A DNA stretch of 64,000 nt from Thiomicrorhabdus sp033238645 (GCA_033238645.1 BQXR01000005.1:165345-229344), one strand, 5' to 3'. Counted from the first letter of the stretch, positions 8,667-17,976 are shown. Numbers and translations are program-made. The notes: a model not told the origin generated them from the letters alone.

Positions 8667-10193
8667 TTAATTAGTCGGTCTTAAAAATAGTTGATAACCA
8701 GGGTTATCCTGTTCGTTTACAAACGGATAACCCAAGCTTGTCAGATAGATTTCAAAATCATCCTTCTGCTCTGGTGGAACTTGAACACCAACCAAGACAC
8801 GACCATAAGCTGCACCATGGTTTCGATAGTGAAATAGACTGATGTTCCACTCTTCACTCATATTAATCAAAAACTTCAATAAAGCGCCTGGACGCTCTGG
8901 AAACTCGAAACGATAAAGCAGCTCATTTTTGACCCCATTCGCATGACCACCGACCATATAACGAAGGTGAAGTTTGGCCATCTCATTATCACTCATATCC
9001 TGAACCGGATAATTTTGCGCTTCTAAACTACTTAAGATGGCTTGCTTTTCTGCATACCCGCCTTCGGTTCTGACGCCAACAAAAACTACCGCTTGATTGT
9101 TGTCTGAAAAACGGTAGTTAAATTCTGTGATCGCGCGGCGTTTGCCTAATAACTCACAAAACCTTTTAAAACTACCCGGCTTTTCATCAATACTTACGGC
9201 AAAAATAGCTTCACGTTTCTCACCCAACTCTGTTCGTTCAGAGATATGGCGCAAACGATCAAAGTTCATATTGGCACCACTGACAATGCATGCCATGTCC
9301 AGACCAGCCACCGAATACTTCTCAACAAAACGTTTCATACCTGCAAAGGCCACGGCACCCGCAGGTTCTGCAATAGCACGTGTATCTTCAAAAATATCTT
9401 TTACCGCTGCACAAATTTCATCCGTACGCACGGTAATCATCTCATCAACACAAGTTTGTGCGATTCTAAATGGGATCTCACCCACTTGCGCCACAGCAAC
9501 GCCATCAGCAAAAATACCCACTTGATCTAATACAACGCGGCTACCCGCTTTAAGTGCCTCTGTCATACAAGCAGCATCTTCTGGCTCAACACCAATAATG
9601 CGAGTCTCAGGAGAGACCTGTTTAATCACGGAAGCAATGCCTGAGATTAATCCACCCCCACCCACTGCCACAAAGATCACATCAAAGGGTTTCGAGTGCT
9701 GACGTAGCATCTCTAGAGCAATGGTTCCTTGTCCAGCAATAACATTCAAATCATCATAAGGGTGAATAAACGTCAGATGTCTCTCTTGCGCTAAGTCTTT
9801 GGCAAAATGAGAAGCTTCATCATAAGAGTCACCTTCTAAAATGACTGTGCCACCTAAACGCTCTACCGCGTTAACCTTAATAGGCGGGGTCGTTCTTGGC
9901 ATAACAATGGTGGCATCAATGCCCATTTTAGCCGCTGATAGTGCAACACCTTGCGCATGATTACCAGCAGATGCCGCGATCACACCCGCTTTTTTCTGTA
10001 CCTCATCCAAATGAACCATGCAGTTATAGGCACCACGAAGCTTGAACGAAAATACTGGTTGTAGATCTTCACGCTTTAACCAAATTTGGTTTTGCACGCG
10101 CTTAGAGATAAGCGGTGCAAGTTCTAAAGTAGTTTCTTCAGCAACATCATATACAGGTGCGGTTAACACTCTGCGCAGGATTTCTTGAGGCAT
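8667..10193 (-). CDS. ilvA: threonine ammonia-lyase (biosynthetic)
   Basis: 508 residues, the length of the biosynthetic enzyme with a C-terminal regulatory region. PLP enzyme converting threonine to 2-oxobutanoate, the first step toward isoleucine. The Schiff-base Lys is K51 in FSFKLRGAYN, and the Gly-rich phosphate loop is VGGGGLISG. Two ACT-like segments (from about residues 325 and 420) imply feedback control by isoleucine. It is transcribed alone; a palindrome lies 44 bp upstream of its start. Confidence 0.96.
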   Translation of the reverse strand: MPQEILRRVLTAPVYDVAEETTLELAPLISKRVQNQIWLKREDLQPVFSFKLRGAYNCMVHLDEVQKKAGVIAASAGNHAQGVALSAAKMGIDATIVMPRTTPPIKVNAVERLGGTVILEGDSYDEASHFAKDLAQERHLTFIHPYDDLNVIAGQGTIALEMLRQHSKPFDVIFVAVGGGGLISGIASVIKQVSPETRIIGVEPEDAACMTEALKAGSRVVLDQVGIFADGVAVAQVGEIPFRIAQTCVDEMITVRTDEICAAVKDIFEDTRAIAEPAGAVAFAGMKRFVEKYSVAGLDMACIVSGANMNFDRLRHISERTELGEKREAIFAVSIDEKPGSFKRFCELLGKRRAITEFNYRFSDNNQAVVFVGVRTEGGYAEKQAILSSLEAQNYPVQDMSDNEMAKLHLRYMVGGHANGVKNELLYRFEFPERPGALLKFLINMSEEWNISLFHYRNHGAAYGRVLVGVQVPPEQKDDFEIYLTSLGYPFVNEQDNPGYQLFLRPTN

Positions 10194-10236
10194 TACGGTT
10201 CCTAGTTAATTGCATCTTTTAAATATGAGCTTGCAA

Positions 10237-10253
10237 GGTATATTAAATATACC
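10237..10253. promoter_or_regulatory. 17-bp palindrome upstream of ilvA
   Basis: GGTATATT-A-AATATACC is a perfect 8-bp inverted repeat around one base, flanked by two direct copies of TTAAATATG (about 10219 and 10255). It lies in the divergent ilvA/TonB-receptor spacer, 44 bp from ilvA. It looks like an operator for a dimeric regulator; the regulator is unknown. AT-rich composition makes coincidence possible. Confidence 0.4.
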
Positions 10254-10481
10254 CTTAAATATGCCGCGTATTATATCACCCCCTCTTCGGGTTCACTTTA
10301 CTTAGTTAAGCACAGCCATTCTTGATCTAAAATATCAACTCAACCATTGCTCCATACTTCATTAAGAGTTGAAGACAAAACTGTTTGGATTCTCATGTCT
10401 CTCTCAAAAGTTCGTAATTTATTTATCTCTAGAATAACAACTACTTCTTTGTAAGAAAATAAAACAACAAATGGATTAACA

Positions 10482-12536
10482 ATGACATCATTTCCAAAAA
10501 AGAAACTTTCTCTGACGATCTTCGCCGTTTTAGCCACTTCATCTATAGCACATGCCGAGAGTACAGCCACAGTACTAGATACGGTTTCTGTCACTGATAA
10601 CACACTAGATAGCTTGGTGAGTAGAACAGAATCAACGACGCTACTACAGAACAGTAACTCTGAAACAGGCACTGCCCTGCGACAAATTACAGGGGTAGAA
10701 GCAACTCGAATGGGTGGTTTTGGTCTTGATCTCTTTATCAATGGTCAGAGTTCTTCTCAGCTTAACGTACTATTAGATGGTGCAAAAATTGAGGGTGCTT
10801 GCCCAAATAGAATGGACCCACCAACAGCTTATGCCGATATGAGCAGCTTTGATAGTGTTACCGTTATTAAGGGTGTTAACTCAGTGACTTATGGTTCTGG
10901 GGGATCTGGAGGGACAGTTCTGTTTGAGCGTAATGCACCAACATTTTCAGAAGGTCAGTCAACTAAAGGGGAGATTAATATAGGTTCAACGTCTAACGGC
11001 CTTAAACATGATGTTAATGCAACGCTTGCTACTGGTGGAGAGAAAGGCTACATGGTAGTTCAGGCTTCAAAAAAATTGGCTGAAAACTATGTAGATGGTA
11101 ATGGTAATGAAATTAATTCTAGCTATGAGAGCCGCCAAGGTCATATTGATCTAGGGTTGATGCCTGATGCAGACACAGAGCTTCGTCTCTCTTTAGAAAA
11201 AACTTATATTGATAATACCCTATTCCAAGGCGCGAGTATGGACTCTCCAAGCTCTGAAGGAACAACGTCTCGTTTAAGCTATAAAGGTGAAAATATCAAT
11301 GACAGCATCTCTTCAATGGATGTTGATCTTTACAGTTCCAACGTTGACCACGTCATGGATAACTACACCTTAAGAACAGCAACAGGTACGCTAATGCGTA
11401 CCCTTTCTAAGGTGTTAACTAAAGGCGCTAAAATCCAGTTAAGTAGTCAAATTGATAACACAACTATTGATTATGGGGTTCAGTTTGAGTCTTTAGATAA
11501 AGCATCAACGAGTTATAACGACACTACCAATAAGTCGTTATATAACCTTTGGCCAAACGTAGATAGCACGACTAAAAGTATCTTTGCTGAAGCAACAACC
11601 GATCTAAATGTAAATCAAAAACTGATTACAGGTGTACGTGTAGATTCAGTGATCACTGACGCTAAAGATGCAACCGTTGCGACTGAATCCGCAAAGGTGC
11701 CTAAAACGCTGTATGCAGCTACTTATACTGACTACACAGGTAGTACCAGTACGAGTGGAACAAGCTTGAATGCACTGATCCGTTTTGAGCAAAACAGCAC
11801 CAATAATACTAAGGTATTTGCAGGTTTAAGCCGTACTCATCGTTATCCAGATGCCACAGAACTCTACATGGCAAATGGTGGCATGATGGGAGCAGGTCAA
11901 TGGATTGGTAACCCTGATCTAGAAGCTGAAAAACACAATCAGTTAGATTTAGGCGTCTCTAGAACAACTAATTCAGCAAGCTGGTCGGTTTCAGCTTTCT
12001 ATGATGTGGTGAATGACTACATTCTACGTGATTATGCAAAGAACCAAACCGCGAGCGTTAATATCACAGGAGAGAACTCCATCTACTTAAATATAGATGC
12101 GAGACTATTTGGTTTAGAACTTTCTGCCTCTAGAAAGTCTGGCCAAAACCTAACAACAGGTGCAACGGCTAACCTGACCCAAGGAATTAACGAGACGGAT
12201 GGCCGTAACCTAAGCAATATCGCACCCGTGTCTGGTAAGTTATTTATAGACTACGCTCAGAGCACTTGGAATGCTGGCGCACGTTTAAACTACGCGCTAG
12301 CACAAACTGAAGTGAACGTTGATTTTGGTGAGTTAGAAACGCCAGCGTGGAGCACCATTGATCTTTATGGTAACTACCAGGTCAATAAGCGCATCACACT
12401 GTCTGCTGGGGTTGATAACCTAACAGATCACGCTTATCAGTCTCACCTTAACCAGGTTGACAGCTACTCAGGAAGCACCTATAAAGTATATGAAGCTGGC
12501 CGTACGGTTTGGGCAAAAATGAATGCGACTTTCTAA
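10482..12536 (+). CDS. TonB-dependent copper receptor (OprC/NosA type)
   Basis: 684 residues: signal peptide to about residue 25, plug domain (about 33-155), then a 22-strand-type barrel ending in Phe. The plug carries LNVLLDGAKIEGACPNRMD, typical of the TonB-copper subfamily. C107 and M111 form a CxxxM and H290/M292 an HxM, the pair reported as the copper site in Pseudomonas OprC. It imports copper across the outer membrane using TonB energy. Copper-chaperone genes follow at 12716-14363. No strong SD is seen. Confidence 0.9.
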   Translation: MTSFPKKKLSLTIFAVLATSSIAHAESTATVLDTVSVTDNTLDSLVSRTESTTLLQNSNSETGTALRQITGVEATRMGGFGLDLFINGQSSSQLNVLLDGAKIEGACPNRMDPPTAYADMSSFDSVTVIKGVNSVTYGSGGSGGTVLFERNAPTFSEGQSTKGEINIGSTSNGLKHDVNATLATGGEKGYMVVQASKKLAENYVDGNGNEINSSYESRQGHIDLGLMPDADTELRLSLEKTYIDNTLFQGASMDSPSSEGTTSRLSYKGENINDSISSMDVDLYSSNVDHVMDNYTLRTATGTLMRTLSKVLTKGAKIQLSSQIDNTTIDYGVQFESLDKASTSYNDTTNKSLYNLWPNVDSTTKSIFAEATTDLNVNQKLITGVRVDSVITDAKDATVATESAKVPKTLYAATYTDYTGSTSTSGTSLNALIRFEQNSTNNTKVFAGLSRTHRYPDATELYMANGGMMGAGQWIGNPDLEAEKHNQLDLGVSRTTNSASWSVSAFYDVVNDYILRDYAKNQTASVNITGENSIYLNIDARLFGLELSASRKSGQNLTTGATANLTQGINETDGRNLSNIAPVSGKLFIDYAQSTWNAGARLNYALAQTEVNVDFGELETPAWSTIDLYGNYQVNKRITLSAGVDNLTDHAYQSHLNQVDSYSGSTYKVYEAGRTVWAKMNATF

Positions 12537-12571
12537 AACGTAATTAAGCGTCTTAGAATCAAATGCATTTA

Positions 12572-12600
12572 GCTTACCGTCAATAACATTGTCGGTAAGC
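12572..12600 (+). terminator. stem-loop after the copper receptor, abutting a C-run motif
   Basis: Perfect 8-bp stem GCTTACCG/CGGTAAGC with a 13-nt loop. Instead of a T-run it runs straight into a C-run repeat. Confidence 0.5.
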
Positions 12601-12612
12601 CCCCCCTGCTCA
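12600..12612 (+). repeat. C-run/TGYTNA dispersed motif (C7, TGCTCA)
   Basis: Seven C then TGCTCA, intergenic, directly following a hairpin. Confidence 0.7.
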
Positions 12613-12715
12613 GATTATTCTTTTCTATCTTAAGTTCTTTGATCTATGCCTTTATATAGGCATAATGCATCAATTGCATAACTTACTTAAATAGCCCCCT
12701 AACCAAGAGAACCCT

Positions 12716-13366
12716 ATGAACTCAAAAAAGTTTATTTTTATTAGCGCATTAATCCTAATTGTTGTGCTATCAATTATTGTGATCGTTAATGAAAGCAAAC
12801 CTTTAGACAATATTAGAAATTCATTATATACTCAATCCGTTATTTCCGAAAAACCAAGTGGTGGCAACTTTACCTTAACGGCCGCCGATGGTAAACATAG
12901 CTTAAATGAGTATCAAGGAAAATTAGTCCTACTCTACTTTGGCTATACCTATTGTCCAGACATCTGCCCGACTGACTTAGGAAATCTATCGATGACCTAT
13001 CACAATTTAAGTCAGGCAGAAAAAGATCAAATACAGATCATTTTTGTCACCGTTGATCCTGAAAGAGATACGGCAGCAAGGATGCTTGAATACACGAATT
13101 ATTTTGATGCTAATATGGTGGGTCTAACGGGCTCTAAAAAAGAGATTGCTCAAGTGGCTAAACAGTATGGTGCGGTCTATGCAAAAGCAGAACAACATAA
13201 TCAGGCAAAACAAAATGCTAATTATTCAGTTGATCATTCCGCATTTACTTACTTAATAGATCAGCAAGGGCAACTACAAACACAGTTAGCACATGCTTCA
13301 TCACCAAAGCAGATTAGCCAATTAATTCAAATGTATTTATCTAAAAAGCAAATATCAAATCAATAG
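12716..13366 (+). CDS. SCO1/SenC-family copper protein
   Basis: 216 residues. An N-terminal membrane anchor (about residues 5-24) precedes a thioredoxin-like SCO domain with the copper ligands C80 and C84 (YCPDIC) and H174 (VDHSAF). SCO proteins act in assembly of the CuA site of cytochrome oxidase on the periplasmic side. The next gene, 22 bp on, encodes a PCuAC chaperone, the usual partner. The spacing suggests an operon of three genes to 14363. Confidence 0.93.
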   Translation: MNSKKFIFISALILIVVLSIIVIVNESKPLDNIRNSLYTQSVISEKPSGGNFTLTAADGKHSLNEYQGKLVLLYFGYTYCPDICPTDLGNLSMTYHNLSQAEKDQIQIIFVTVDPERDTAARMLEYTNYFDANMVGLTGSKKEIAQVAKQYGAVYAKAEQHNQAKQNANYSVDHSAFTYLIDQQGQLQTQLAHASSPKQISQLIQMYLSKKQISNQ

Positions 13367-13388
13367 ACGGACAGAAGGAAATATCACA

Positions 13389-13874
13389 ATGAAAAAAGCA
13401 ATCAGCGCACTGACTTTAGGCCTATTAACATCATTATCAAGTTTTCAAGTAATGGCCAATCAAGCCAGCAATGTTACTGTTAGCGATCCTTATGCACGTG
13501 AAGTGCCTCCAGGTGCACATGCCAGTGCAAGCTTTATGACGTTGAACAACCGTAGTGACCATGCAATCAAACTTGTTCAAGCGGACTCTACCGTTGCAGC
13601 GGCTGTTGAACTGCATACTCACACCAACGATAACGGTATGATGCGCATGCGCCAGGTGCAATTTTTTACCATTCCAGCTAATGGACAGAGCCAACTAAAA
13701 CCCGGTGGCAACCATATTATGCTGATTAAACCACACAAGCCACTTAAGGCGGGCCAAACAGTTTCACTACAACTTCAGTTTGAAGATGGCAGTACGAAAC
13801 AAGTTGATATGCCTGTTAAATCAGTGATGCAAAACATGGGTAAGATGAATCATGATATGCAGCACCACCATTAA
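13389..13874 (+). CDS. periplasmic copper chaperone PCu(A)C
   Basis: 161 residues with a signal peptide (to about A23). The canonical copper motif is complete: H76-x10-M87-x21-H109-x-M111. A His/Met-rich tail (MNHDMQHHH) adds a likely second copper site, as in many long PCuAC proteins. It delivers Cu(I) to cytochrome oxidase together with SCO. It lies between the SCO gene and the 157-aa gene, with an AGAAGG ribosome binding site. Confidence 0.94.
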   Translation: MKKAISALTLGLLTSLSSFQVMANQASNVTVSDPYAREVPPGAHASASFMTLNNRSDHAIKLVQADSTVAAAVELHTHTNDNGMMRMRQVQFFTIPANGQSQLKPGGNHIMLIKPHKPLKAGQTVSLQLQFEDGSTKQVDMPVKSVMQNMGKMNHDMQHHH

Positions 13875-13889
13875 ATTAAAGAGACGACT

Positions 13890-14363
13890 ATGAAACAGAC
13901 CTCCTTATCAATCGGACTGGTCATTGCAACCCTTGTTGCAACACCAGTATTGGCTGAAAACAAATTTTTGGATCGTACTGAGTCTATCGCCAAAGTAAAC
14001 ACCATGGCACTTTGTGTAGACTACTCAGAACTTAAAACGGATGTTGAGCGTAAAGCTTACATTAAAGAGTTAGATCTAAGATCTCAGTTAAGCGTTAAAG
14101 ACCATGATTTGATTGATAAGCATCAGGTCGAAAATAGTATGACCATGTGTGGCATGTATATGTCTCGTGGTAAACCAATCAGTGAGCAGTCTCGTCAGAT
14201 TCGTCCATTTACCTTTAAGACAGTCCATGTTTACTCTGACATGTACTACGTCTCTCAATCAGGCATGATTGTTGAAACACTTGAGCGCAAAGAGGGTGCT
14301 ATGCCACCCAGCTTAGTGGTTGAACTACCTAAAGTACAAGCACCACCTGTTGCACCAAAATAA
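13890..14363 (+). CDS. unknown exported protein of the copper operon
   Basis: 157 residues with a clear signal peptide cleaving near A22. Not recognised. The mature protein has only two Cys, C42 (TMALC) and C87, the latter inside a Met cluster (M84, M86, C87, M89, M91), and a Pro-rich C-terminus. With PCuAC 15 bp upstream it is plausibly a periplasmic copper-binding or thiol protein, but that is inference. A strong terminator at 14381 ends the operon. Confidence 0.7.
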   Translation: MKQTSLSIGLVIATLVATPVLAENKFLDRTESIAKVNTMALCVDYSELKTDVERKAYIKELDLRSQLSVKDHDLIDKHQVENSMTMCGMYMSRGKPISEQSRQIRPFTFKTVHVYSDMYYVSQSGMIVETLERKEGAMPPSLVVELPKVQAPPVAPK

Positions 14364-14380
14364 CCTTGCACGCATCCTTA

Positions 14381-14422
14381 AGAAAAACCAGATAAAGTCA
14401 TTATGATTTATCTGGTTTTTCT
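14381..14422. terminator. strong bidirectional-looking terminator
   Basis: Perfect 16-bp stem AGAAAAACCAGATAAA/TTTATCTGGTTTTTCT with a 10-nt loop, ending the copper operon. Confidence 0.9.
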
Positions 14423-14509
14423 GTATTTACGCTAATACACCTATACATTCAAGCCTCAATTGATTAAAATCAGCCGCAATAAAATAATTAATTTAATAGG
14501 GGTCTCAAA

Positions 14510-15175
14510 ATGACACAAGATGAACTAAAGCAAAAAGTAGCTCAAGCAGCAATTCAATATGTTGTACCAGATACAATTATTGGTGTTGGAACAGGTTCTA
14601 CAGCTAACTTTTTTATTGATGAATTAGCAAAAATTAAAGGCACTATCGAAGGTGCTGTTGCGAGTTCTGAAGCGACTGCTGAACGTTTAAAAGGCCATGG
14701 TATTCCTGTGTTTGACCTAAACTCTGTTGCTGAGATATCTGTTTATATTGATGGTGCTGATGAAGCGGATGCAGGCCTAAACCTGATCAAAGGTGGTGGG
14801 GGGGCTCTAACGCGTGAAAAGATCGTTTTAGCCGTTGCTAAGAAGTTTGTCTGTATTGCTGATGACAGTAAAAAAGTAGACGTAATGGGTAAATTCCCAC
14901 TACCTGTTGAAGTGATTCCAATGTCTCGTAGCTATGTTGCGCGTGAAATTGTTAAACGTTTTGCTGGTGAGCCAGTTCTACGTGATGGTTTCACAACTGA
15001 TAACGGTAACCTAATCCTGGACATTCACGGTCTTGAGATTACAGATCCTGTTGCCATGGAAAATGAATTAAACAGCATTGTTGGTGTTGTGACTAACGGT
15101 CTATTTGCTGCCCGCCCTGCTGATATCTTCCTATGTGGAACAGCTAACGGTGTTGAGACATTAACAGCAAAGTAA
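14510..15175 (+). CDS. rpiA: ribose-5-phosphate isomerase A
   Basis: 221 residues (family about 219). Interconverts ribose-5-P and ribulose-5-P in the pentose phosphate and Calvin cycles. Signatures: GVGTGSTANFF, SSEAT, YIDGADEAD, KGGGGALTREK. A 7-G run at 14798 encodes Gly-Gly of the KGGGG loop; it lacks the TGYTNA tail and is not counted as the dispersed motif. SD AGGGG lies 8 bases before the ATG. Confidence 0.97.
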   Translation: MTQDELKQKVAQAAIQYVVPDTIIGVGTGSTANFFIDELAKIKGTIEGAVASSEATAERLKGHGIPVFDLNSVAEISVYIDGADEADAGLNLIKGGGGALTREKIVLAVAKKFVCIADDSKKVDVMGKFPLPVEVIPMSRSYVAREIVKRFAGEPVLRDGFTTDNGNLILDIHGLEITDPVAMENELNSIVGVVTNGLFAARPADIFLCGTANGVETLTAK

Positions 15176-15206
15176 TTTATATTACAAGCTAAACTGTTTC
15201 ACTATT

Positions 15207-15234
15207 AAAGGGTCATTTAAATGGCCCTTTTTTA
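15207..15234 (+). terminator. rho-independent terminator after rpiA
   Basis: AAAGGGTCATTTAAATGGCCCTTT stem (one G-T pair) followed by T-run. Confidence 0.8.
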
Positions 15235-15263
15235 ATGAAACCCTAAATAAAAGTTAACTTATT

Positions 15264-15755
15264 ATGAAAAATATATTTGGTATCTTGGTTGTTGTTTTAT
15301 TAGGCGCCCTACTCTATCTAACTGTTTTTTCAGATGGTATGGGCAAAGGGCCTGATATTTCAATTAAAACAGCACAAGGCGAAACAATTAACTTAAGCAA
15401 GCCAATGAAACCCGTGTTGGTTAACTTTTGGGCAACCTCTTGCCCTGGCTGTATTAAGGAGATGCCTGATTTAGCTAAAATGAAGCAGTCTCTTGGAGAT
15501 CGTTTTGAGCTAGTGGCTATCTCAATGAACTACGACCCTGCAGAACAGGTCAGCAAGTTTATTAAAGCTAATCCTTATCCGTTTACCTTTATTATGGATA
15601 CCGATGGTAAGATGGCTAAAGCCTTTGGTGATGTACTACTTACACCTACCAGCTTCTTGATTGCACCTAATGGCAAGATTGTTTATCAGCATATCGGTGA
15701 AGTTCACTTTGATATGGTAACGGAACGCATTAAACAGTTAAGCCCACAGATCTAA
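15264..15755 (+). CDS. TlpA/ResA-like thioredoxin, CPGC active site
   Basis: 163 residues. A membrane anchor (about residues 3-21) is followed by a periplasmic thioredoxin domain with the active site CPGC in NFWATSCPGCIKEMP. The cis-Pro segment LLTPTSFLI is present. It is a paralogue of the protein at 1096 but with a different active-site dipeptide. Its substrate is unknown. The gene is monocistronic or weakly linked to thiE. Confidence 0.87.
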   Translation: MKNIFGILVVVLLGALLYLTVFSDGMGKGPDISIKTAQGETINLSKPMKPVLVNFWATSCPGCIKEMPDLAKMKQSLGDRFELVAISMNYDPAEQVSKFIKANPYPFTFIMDTDGKMAKAFGDVLLTPTSFLIAPNGKIVYQHIGEVHFDMVTERIKQLSPQI

Positions 15756-15812
15756 TCTTTACTACGGTACCTTTTAATAACGCTTTCAAACAGAGAGCGT
15801 TGTAATCCACCG

Positions 15813-15827
15813 CCCCCCCCCTGCTTA
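15813..15827 (+). repeat. C-run/TGYTNA dispersed motif (C9, TGCTTA)
   Basis: Nine C then TGCTTA, in the spacer upstream of thiE and just after an AACGCT/AGCGTT hairpin (about 15779-15801). Confidence 0.7.
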
Positions 15828-15866
15828 TATGCCCTTTAGGGTACAAAATATTTAAAGTATCTTTTT

Positions 15867-16508
15867 ATGTCAAAATATGATCTCAAATCCCACTTTAGCG
15901 GCCTCTATGTCATTACCGATCCAAGCCTCTCCTCCCCTGCAACAATTGTAGGTGATGTGACTGCTGCACTAAAAGGTGGCACTAAGATTGTACAGTTTAG
16001 AGATAAGACAAGTAATTTTGAAACCCAGTTAACAATCGCCAAAGTACTAAAATCGCTATGTGATAAATACCAAGCCTATCTTATTATCAATGACAATATT
16101 GAACTGACTAAGCAGTCACAAGCGCATGGTATTCATATCGGTAAGAACGACTGTGATTTAGGCTCAGTGAGACAAGCTCTTGGTAGTGAGATTATTATTG
16201 GTGTCAGTTGTTATAACGACCTTGAGTTGGCTTTGGAAATGCAAACCTTAGGAGCTAACTATGTAGCATTTGGCCGCTTCTTTCCATCACTAACCAAACC
16301 TGATGCACCTCAAGCGGAGATAAAAACCCTTATAGAAGCGAAGAAAACCCTCTCTATTCCTATTGTCGGCATTGGTGGGATTAACATAACCAATGTGAGT
16401 CAACTTATTGTAACGGGCGTTGATGCTTTAGCGATTATTCAAGGAGTTTTTGGACAGCCTAATATTGAAGCCGCAGCACGTCAAATTAGCCAGCAATTCA
16501 AATCCTAA
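15867..16508 (+). CDS. thiE: thiamine-phosphate synthase
   Basis: 213 residues, normal length. Joins HMP-PP and thiazole phosphate to make thiamine phosphate. Family motifs: GLYVITDP, VQFRDKTSN, LIINDNIELT, HIGKNDCDL, ISCYND-like segment, VAFGRFFPSLTKP and the phosphate-binding VGIGGINI. No TPP riboswitch is visible in the 111-bp leader, which instead holds a small hairpin and a C-run motif. Confidence 0.95.
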   Translation: MSKYDLKSHFSGLYVITDPSLSSPATIVGDVTAALKGGTKIVQFRDKTSNFETQLTIAKVLKSLCDKYQAYLIINDNIELTKQSQAHGIHIGKNDCDLGSVRQALGSEIIIGVSCYNDLELALEMQTLGANYVAFGRFFPSLTKPDAPQAEIKTLIEAKKTLSIPIVGIGGINITNVSQLIVTGVDALAIIQGVFGQPNIEAAARQISQQFKS

Positions 16509-16629
16509 TTAAACTATAGCTATACTCGTAATTTGGCTATCATTTGCCAATGTTTTGCCTAGCATTTCACGGTATAATTCGGCTCAATAAATAAAAACCA
16601 CCTACAAACCAAGCTTAAAAGGAAACTCC

Positions 16630-17910
16630 ATGAGCAATTCACACGACCTATTTGAAGCAGCACAAAAACATATCCCTGGTGGCGTAAACTCACCAGTTAG
16701 AGCTTTTAAAGGTGTGGGGGGTGATCCTGTATTTTTTAAATCTGCAAAAGGTGCTTACTTAATCGATGCAGATGATAAACAGTATATTGATTACGTTGCT
16801 TCTTGGGGGCCAGCCATTTTAGGCCATGCACACCCAGAAGTGGTTAAAGTTGTTCAGGAACAAGCAGAGCAAGGTTTGAGCTTTGGAGCACCTACTGCTA
16901 TTGAAACTGAGATGGCTGATATTGTTTGTGACCTAATCCCATCCATGGATATGGTTCGTATGGTGAGTTCTGGAACTGAAGCAACCATGACAGCGATCCG
17001 TTTAGCACGTGGTTACACGGGGCGCGACAAGATTGTGAAGTTTGAAGGTTGCTATCATGGTCACTCAGATTCACTGCTGGTAAAAGCAGGTTCTGGTGCT
17101 CTAACATTAGGTGAGCCATCTTCACCAGGTGTACCTGCTGCATTGGCAGAGCTTACTTTAACGCTAACGCACAACAATGCAGAAGAAGTTAAAGAAGTGT
17201 TCGCTAAGATGGGTAAAGAGATCGCCTGTATTATTGTTGAGCCAATCGCTGGTAATATGAACTGTATCCCGCCTGAAGAAGGTTTCTTAGAAACTCTACG
17301 TCAGGTTTGTGATGAGAATGGCACAGTGCTAATCTTTGATGAAGTGATGTGTGGTTTCCGTGCTGGCTTAAAAGGAGCTCAAGGCATCTACAACATCACT
17401 CCAGATCTAACGACATTCGGTAAAGTCATCGGTGGTGGTATGCCCGTTGGTGCTTTCGGTGGTAAACGTGAGATTATGGAGAGAATTGCTCCTTTAGGGC
17501 CTGTCTATCAAGCAGGAACCCTTTCAGGAAACCCTATTGCAATGGCAGCAGGTTTAAAAACCCTAGAGCTAATCAGCAAGCCTGGCTTCTTTGAAAACCT
17601 TGATACGAAAGCCAAGCGTTTAACCTCTGGCTTACAAGCCGCTGCTGATGAGTTAAACATCCCATTTACAACCAATCAAATCGGTGGTATGTATGGTTAC
17701 TTCTTCTCAGAAGAGAAGAACATCAGCCGCTTTGCTCAGGTTGCAAAAGGCAATATGGAGCACTTCCAAGCGTTCTATCACGGTATGCTTAATGAAGGTG
17801 TCTATTTAGCCCCATCTGCTTATGAAGCCGGCTTTGTCTCTTCACAACACACTGATGAAGATATTGATAATACGATTGCAGCAGCAAAACGTGTTATGGC
17901 TAAGCTGTAA
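16630..17910 (+). CDS. hemL: glutamate-1-semialdehyde 2,1-aminomutase
   Basis: 426 residues. PLP/PMP enzyme converting glutamate-1-semialdehyde to 5-aminolevulinate for haem. Motifs: IPGGVNSPVRAFKGVG, SSGTEATMTAIRLARG, LIFDEVMCGFR and the PLP Lys K265 in TFGKVIGGG. The SD AAAGGAAACTCC is adequate. It is followed by a terminator and then a C-run motif. Confidence 0.97.
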   Translation: MSNSHDLFEAAQKHIPGGVNSPVRAFKGVGGDPVFFKSAKGAYLIDADDKQYIDYVASWGPAILGHAHPEVVKVVQEQAEQGLSFGAPTAIETEMADIVCDLIPSMDMVRMVSSGTEATMTAIRLARGYTGRDKIVKFEGCYHGHSDSLLVKAGSGALTLGEPSSPGVPAALAELTLTLTHNNAEEVKEVFAKMGKEIACIIVEPIAGNMNCIPPEEGFLETLRQVCDENGTVLIFDEVMCGFRAGLKGAQGIYNITPDLTTFGKVIGGGMPVGAFGGKREIMERIAPLGPVYQAGTLSGNPIAMAAGLKTLELISKPGFFENLDTKAKRLTSGLQAAADELNIPFTTNQIGGMYGYFFSEEKNISRFAQVAKGNMEHFQAFYHGMLNEGVYLAPSAYEAGFVSSQHTDEDIDNTIAAAKRVMAKL

Positions 17911-17935
17911 GATCTAATCTAGATCAAACATCATT

Positions 17936-17960
17936 AAAAGGGCTTTATAGCCCTTTTTTT
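17936..17960 (+). terminator. rho-independent terminator after hemL
   Basis: AAAAGGGCT/AGCCCTTTT stem with a TTAT loop and T-run. Confidence 0.9.
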
Positions 17961-17962
17961 AT

Positions 17963-17976
17963 CCCCCCCTTGCTGA
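17963..17976 (+). repeat. variant C-run motif (C7, extra T, TGCTGA)
   Basis: Seven C, one extra T, then TGCTGAAAAT; just after the hemL terminator. Confidence 0.55.

Noticed and set aside
14798..14804. Seven-G run in rpiA
   Set aside because: Followed on the other strand by ACCACC, not TGYTNA; it encodes the conserved KGGGG loop.
15756..15866. TPP riboswitch before thiE
   Set aside because: No CTGAGA/ACCTGA thi-box elements; only a small hairpin and a C-run.
16716..16721. Six-G run in hemL
   Set aside because: Lacks the TGYTNA tail; ordinary Gly codons.
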